Assembly: GCA_003118195.1 (NCBI GenBank)
Contig: BEXV01000041.1
Span: 407,826-471,825 of the forward strand
DNA from: Hemicentrotus pulcherrimus
Taxonomy: Eukaryota > Echinodermata > Echinoidea > Camarodonta > Strongylocentrotidae
Length of the DNA: 64,000 bases
Direction of reading: 5' to 3'
Part shown: positions 63,535 to 64,000 of the stretch, one piece after another
Layout of the letters: each line of letters opens with the position of its first letter
How positions within the stretch are numbered: the stretch's first letter is position 1
Position numbers and translations under genes: made by a program
The notes under the pieces: generated by a model
What the model saw: the letters and a program-made list of their open reading frames with translations, nothing else
What the model was told of the DNA's origin: nothing
The model's database searches: none

Positions 63535-64000
63535 CTGGTGGATGAGGAGTTGGGAGAGAAAGAGAATATATCAATTTGATATCTACTGAAAGATCTTATT
63601 GTTATTCATATCAGATTAAAATGCAAACTGAGAGGAGAGGGAAGAAGGAGCATGATATATGTGATAAATAGTGCGAGAAAGAGAGGAAGTAGAGATAGAG
63701 ATGGACTGACAGACAGTGAGAGAAAGGGGAGAGAGACAGACTAAGAGAGAGAGAGAGAGAGATAGAGAGAGACAGTAAGACAGAGAGACAGAGGCAGATA
63801 TGAGGGAGATGATTAAAACATACATGTATAGGATATATTATGAAAGAATGTGAAAGGAGAGGAGGTAGGACTGGAATAGGGATGAACATAGAGGTATAGA
63901 AAAATGGATGGAGAAGACAGAGATGAGAGAGGGAAATAATTTTTAAAAAGGAATTAATGAACATAGAAAGGGTGAGGGGAGAAGGCAGAGAGAGGGAGAG
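63535..64000 (-). repeat. Intron upstream of exon 1, with purine-rich tract
   Basis: From 63628 to the end the plus strand is dominated by GA repeats (AGAGAGAGAGAGAGATAGAG and similar, with ACAGACAG). Opposite-strand Ser/Leu-rich frames are artefacts. The gene continues to the right of the window. Confidence 0.85.

Noticed and set aside
1..64000. CRISPR arrays, operons, ribosome-binding sites, bacterial promoters
   Set aside because: Intron-exon structure, SINE and long AT-rich introns show a eukaryotic genome. The tandem arrays found have no repeat-spacer regularity.

Overview
The window holds most of the middle of one large animal gene on the minus strand. It encodes a single-pass receptor-type protein tyrosine phosphatase (RPTP). 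Seventeen coding exons with GT..AG borders join in one open frame without a break: 2274 nt, 758 residues, running from 63534 down to 1900. In protein order they give the C-terminal half of an immunoglobulin domain, a Ser/Thr-rich glycosylatable linker, four fibronectin type III (FN3) domains, a transmembrane helix, a juxtamembrane segment, and the first ~145 residues of a PTP catalytic domain (motifs M1 to M7). The signal peptide and the start of the Ig domain lie beyond the right edge. The WPD loop and the HCSAGxGRTG active-site exons lie beyond the left edge.

The organism is a metazoan with long AT-rich introns (up to 16 kb). A tRNA-derived SINE, a TATAGCGCTTA...TAAGCGCTTTACA element and many short inverted-repeat elements best fit a marine deuterostome, most likely a sea urchin. 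This is inference from remembered repeat types; no search was possible.

Layout from the left: catalytic exons at 1.9-10.1 kb, the juxtamembrane exon at 17.3 kb, a 16-kb intron, the transmembrane exon at 33.4 kb, FN3-4 at 34.5 kb, FN3-3 at 42.5-43.1 kb, FN3-2 at 50.6-54.0 kb, FN3-1 at 54.5-57.7 kb, the linker exon at 60.5 kb and the Ig exon at 63.3-63.5 kb. I see no second gene that I can support.

The rest is intron. It is rich in foldback/MITE-like elements, degenerate minisatellites, purine and CT tracts, scattered degenerate CCCTAA tracts, and a few coding-like scraps that are probably decayed mobile DNA. There are three assembly gaps (6514-6541, 20265-20850, 26655). The observations most worth a second look are: an R5-type (PTPRG/PTPRZ/Ptp99A-like) catalytic domain behind an Ig-FN3 ectodomain; a Pro-to-Ala change in the QGP motif; and a ~62-bp tandem array whose end unit contains the splice acceptor of the linker exon, so the intron carries a ladder of acceptor-like copies.
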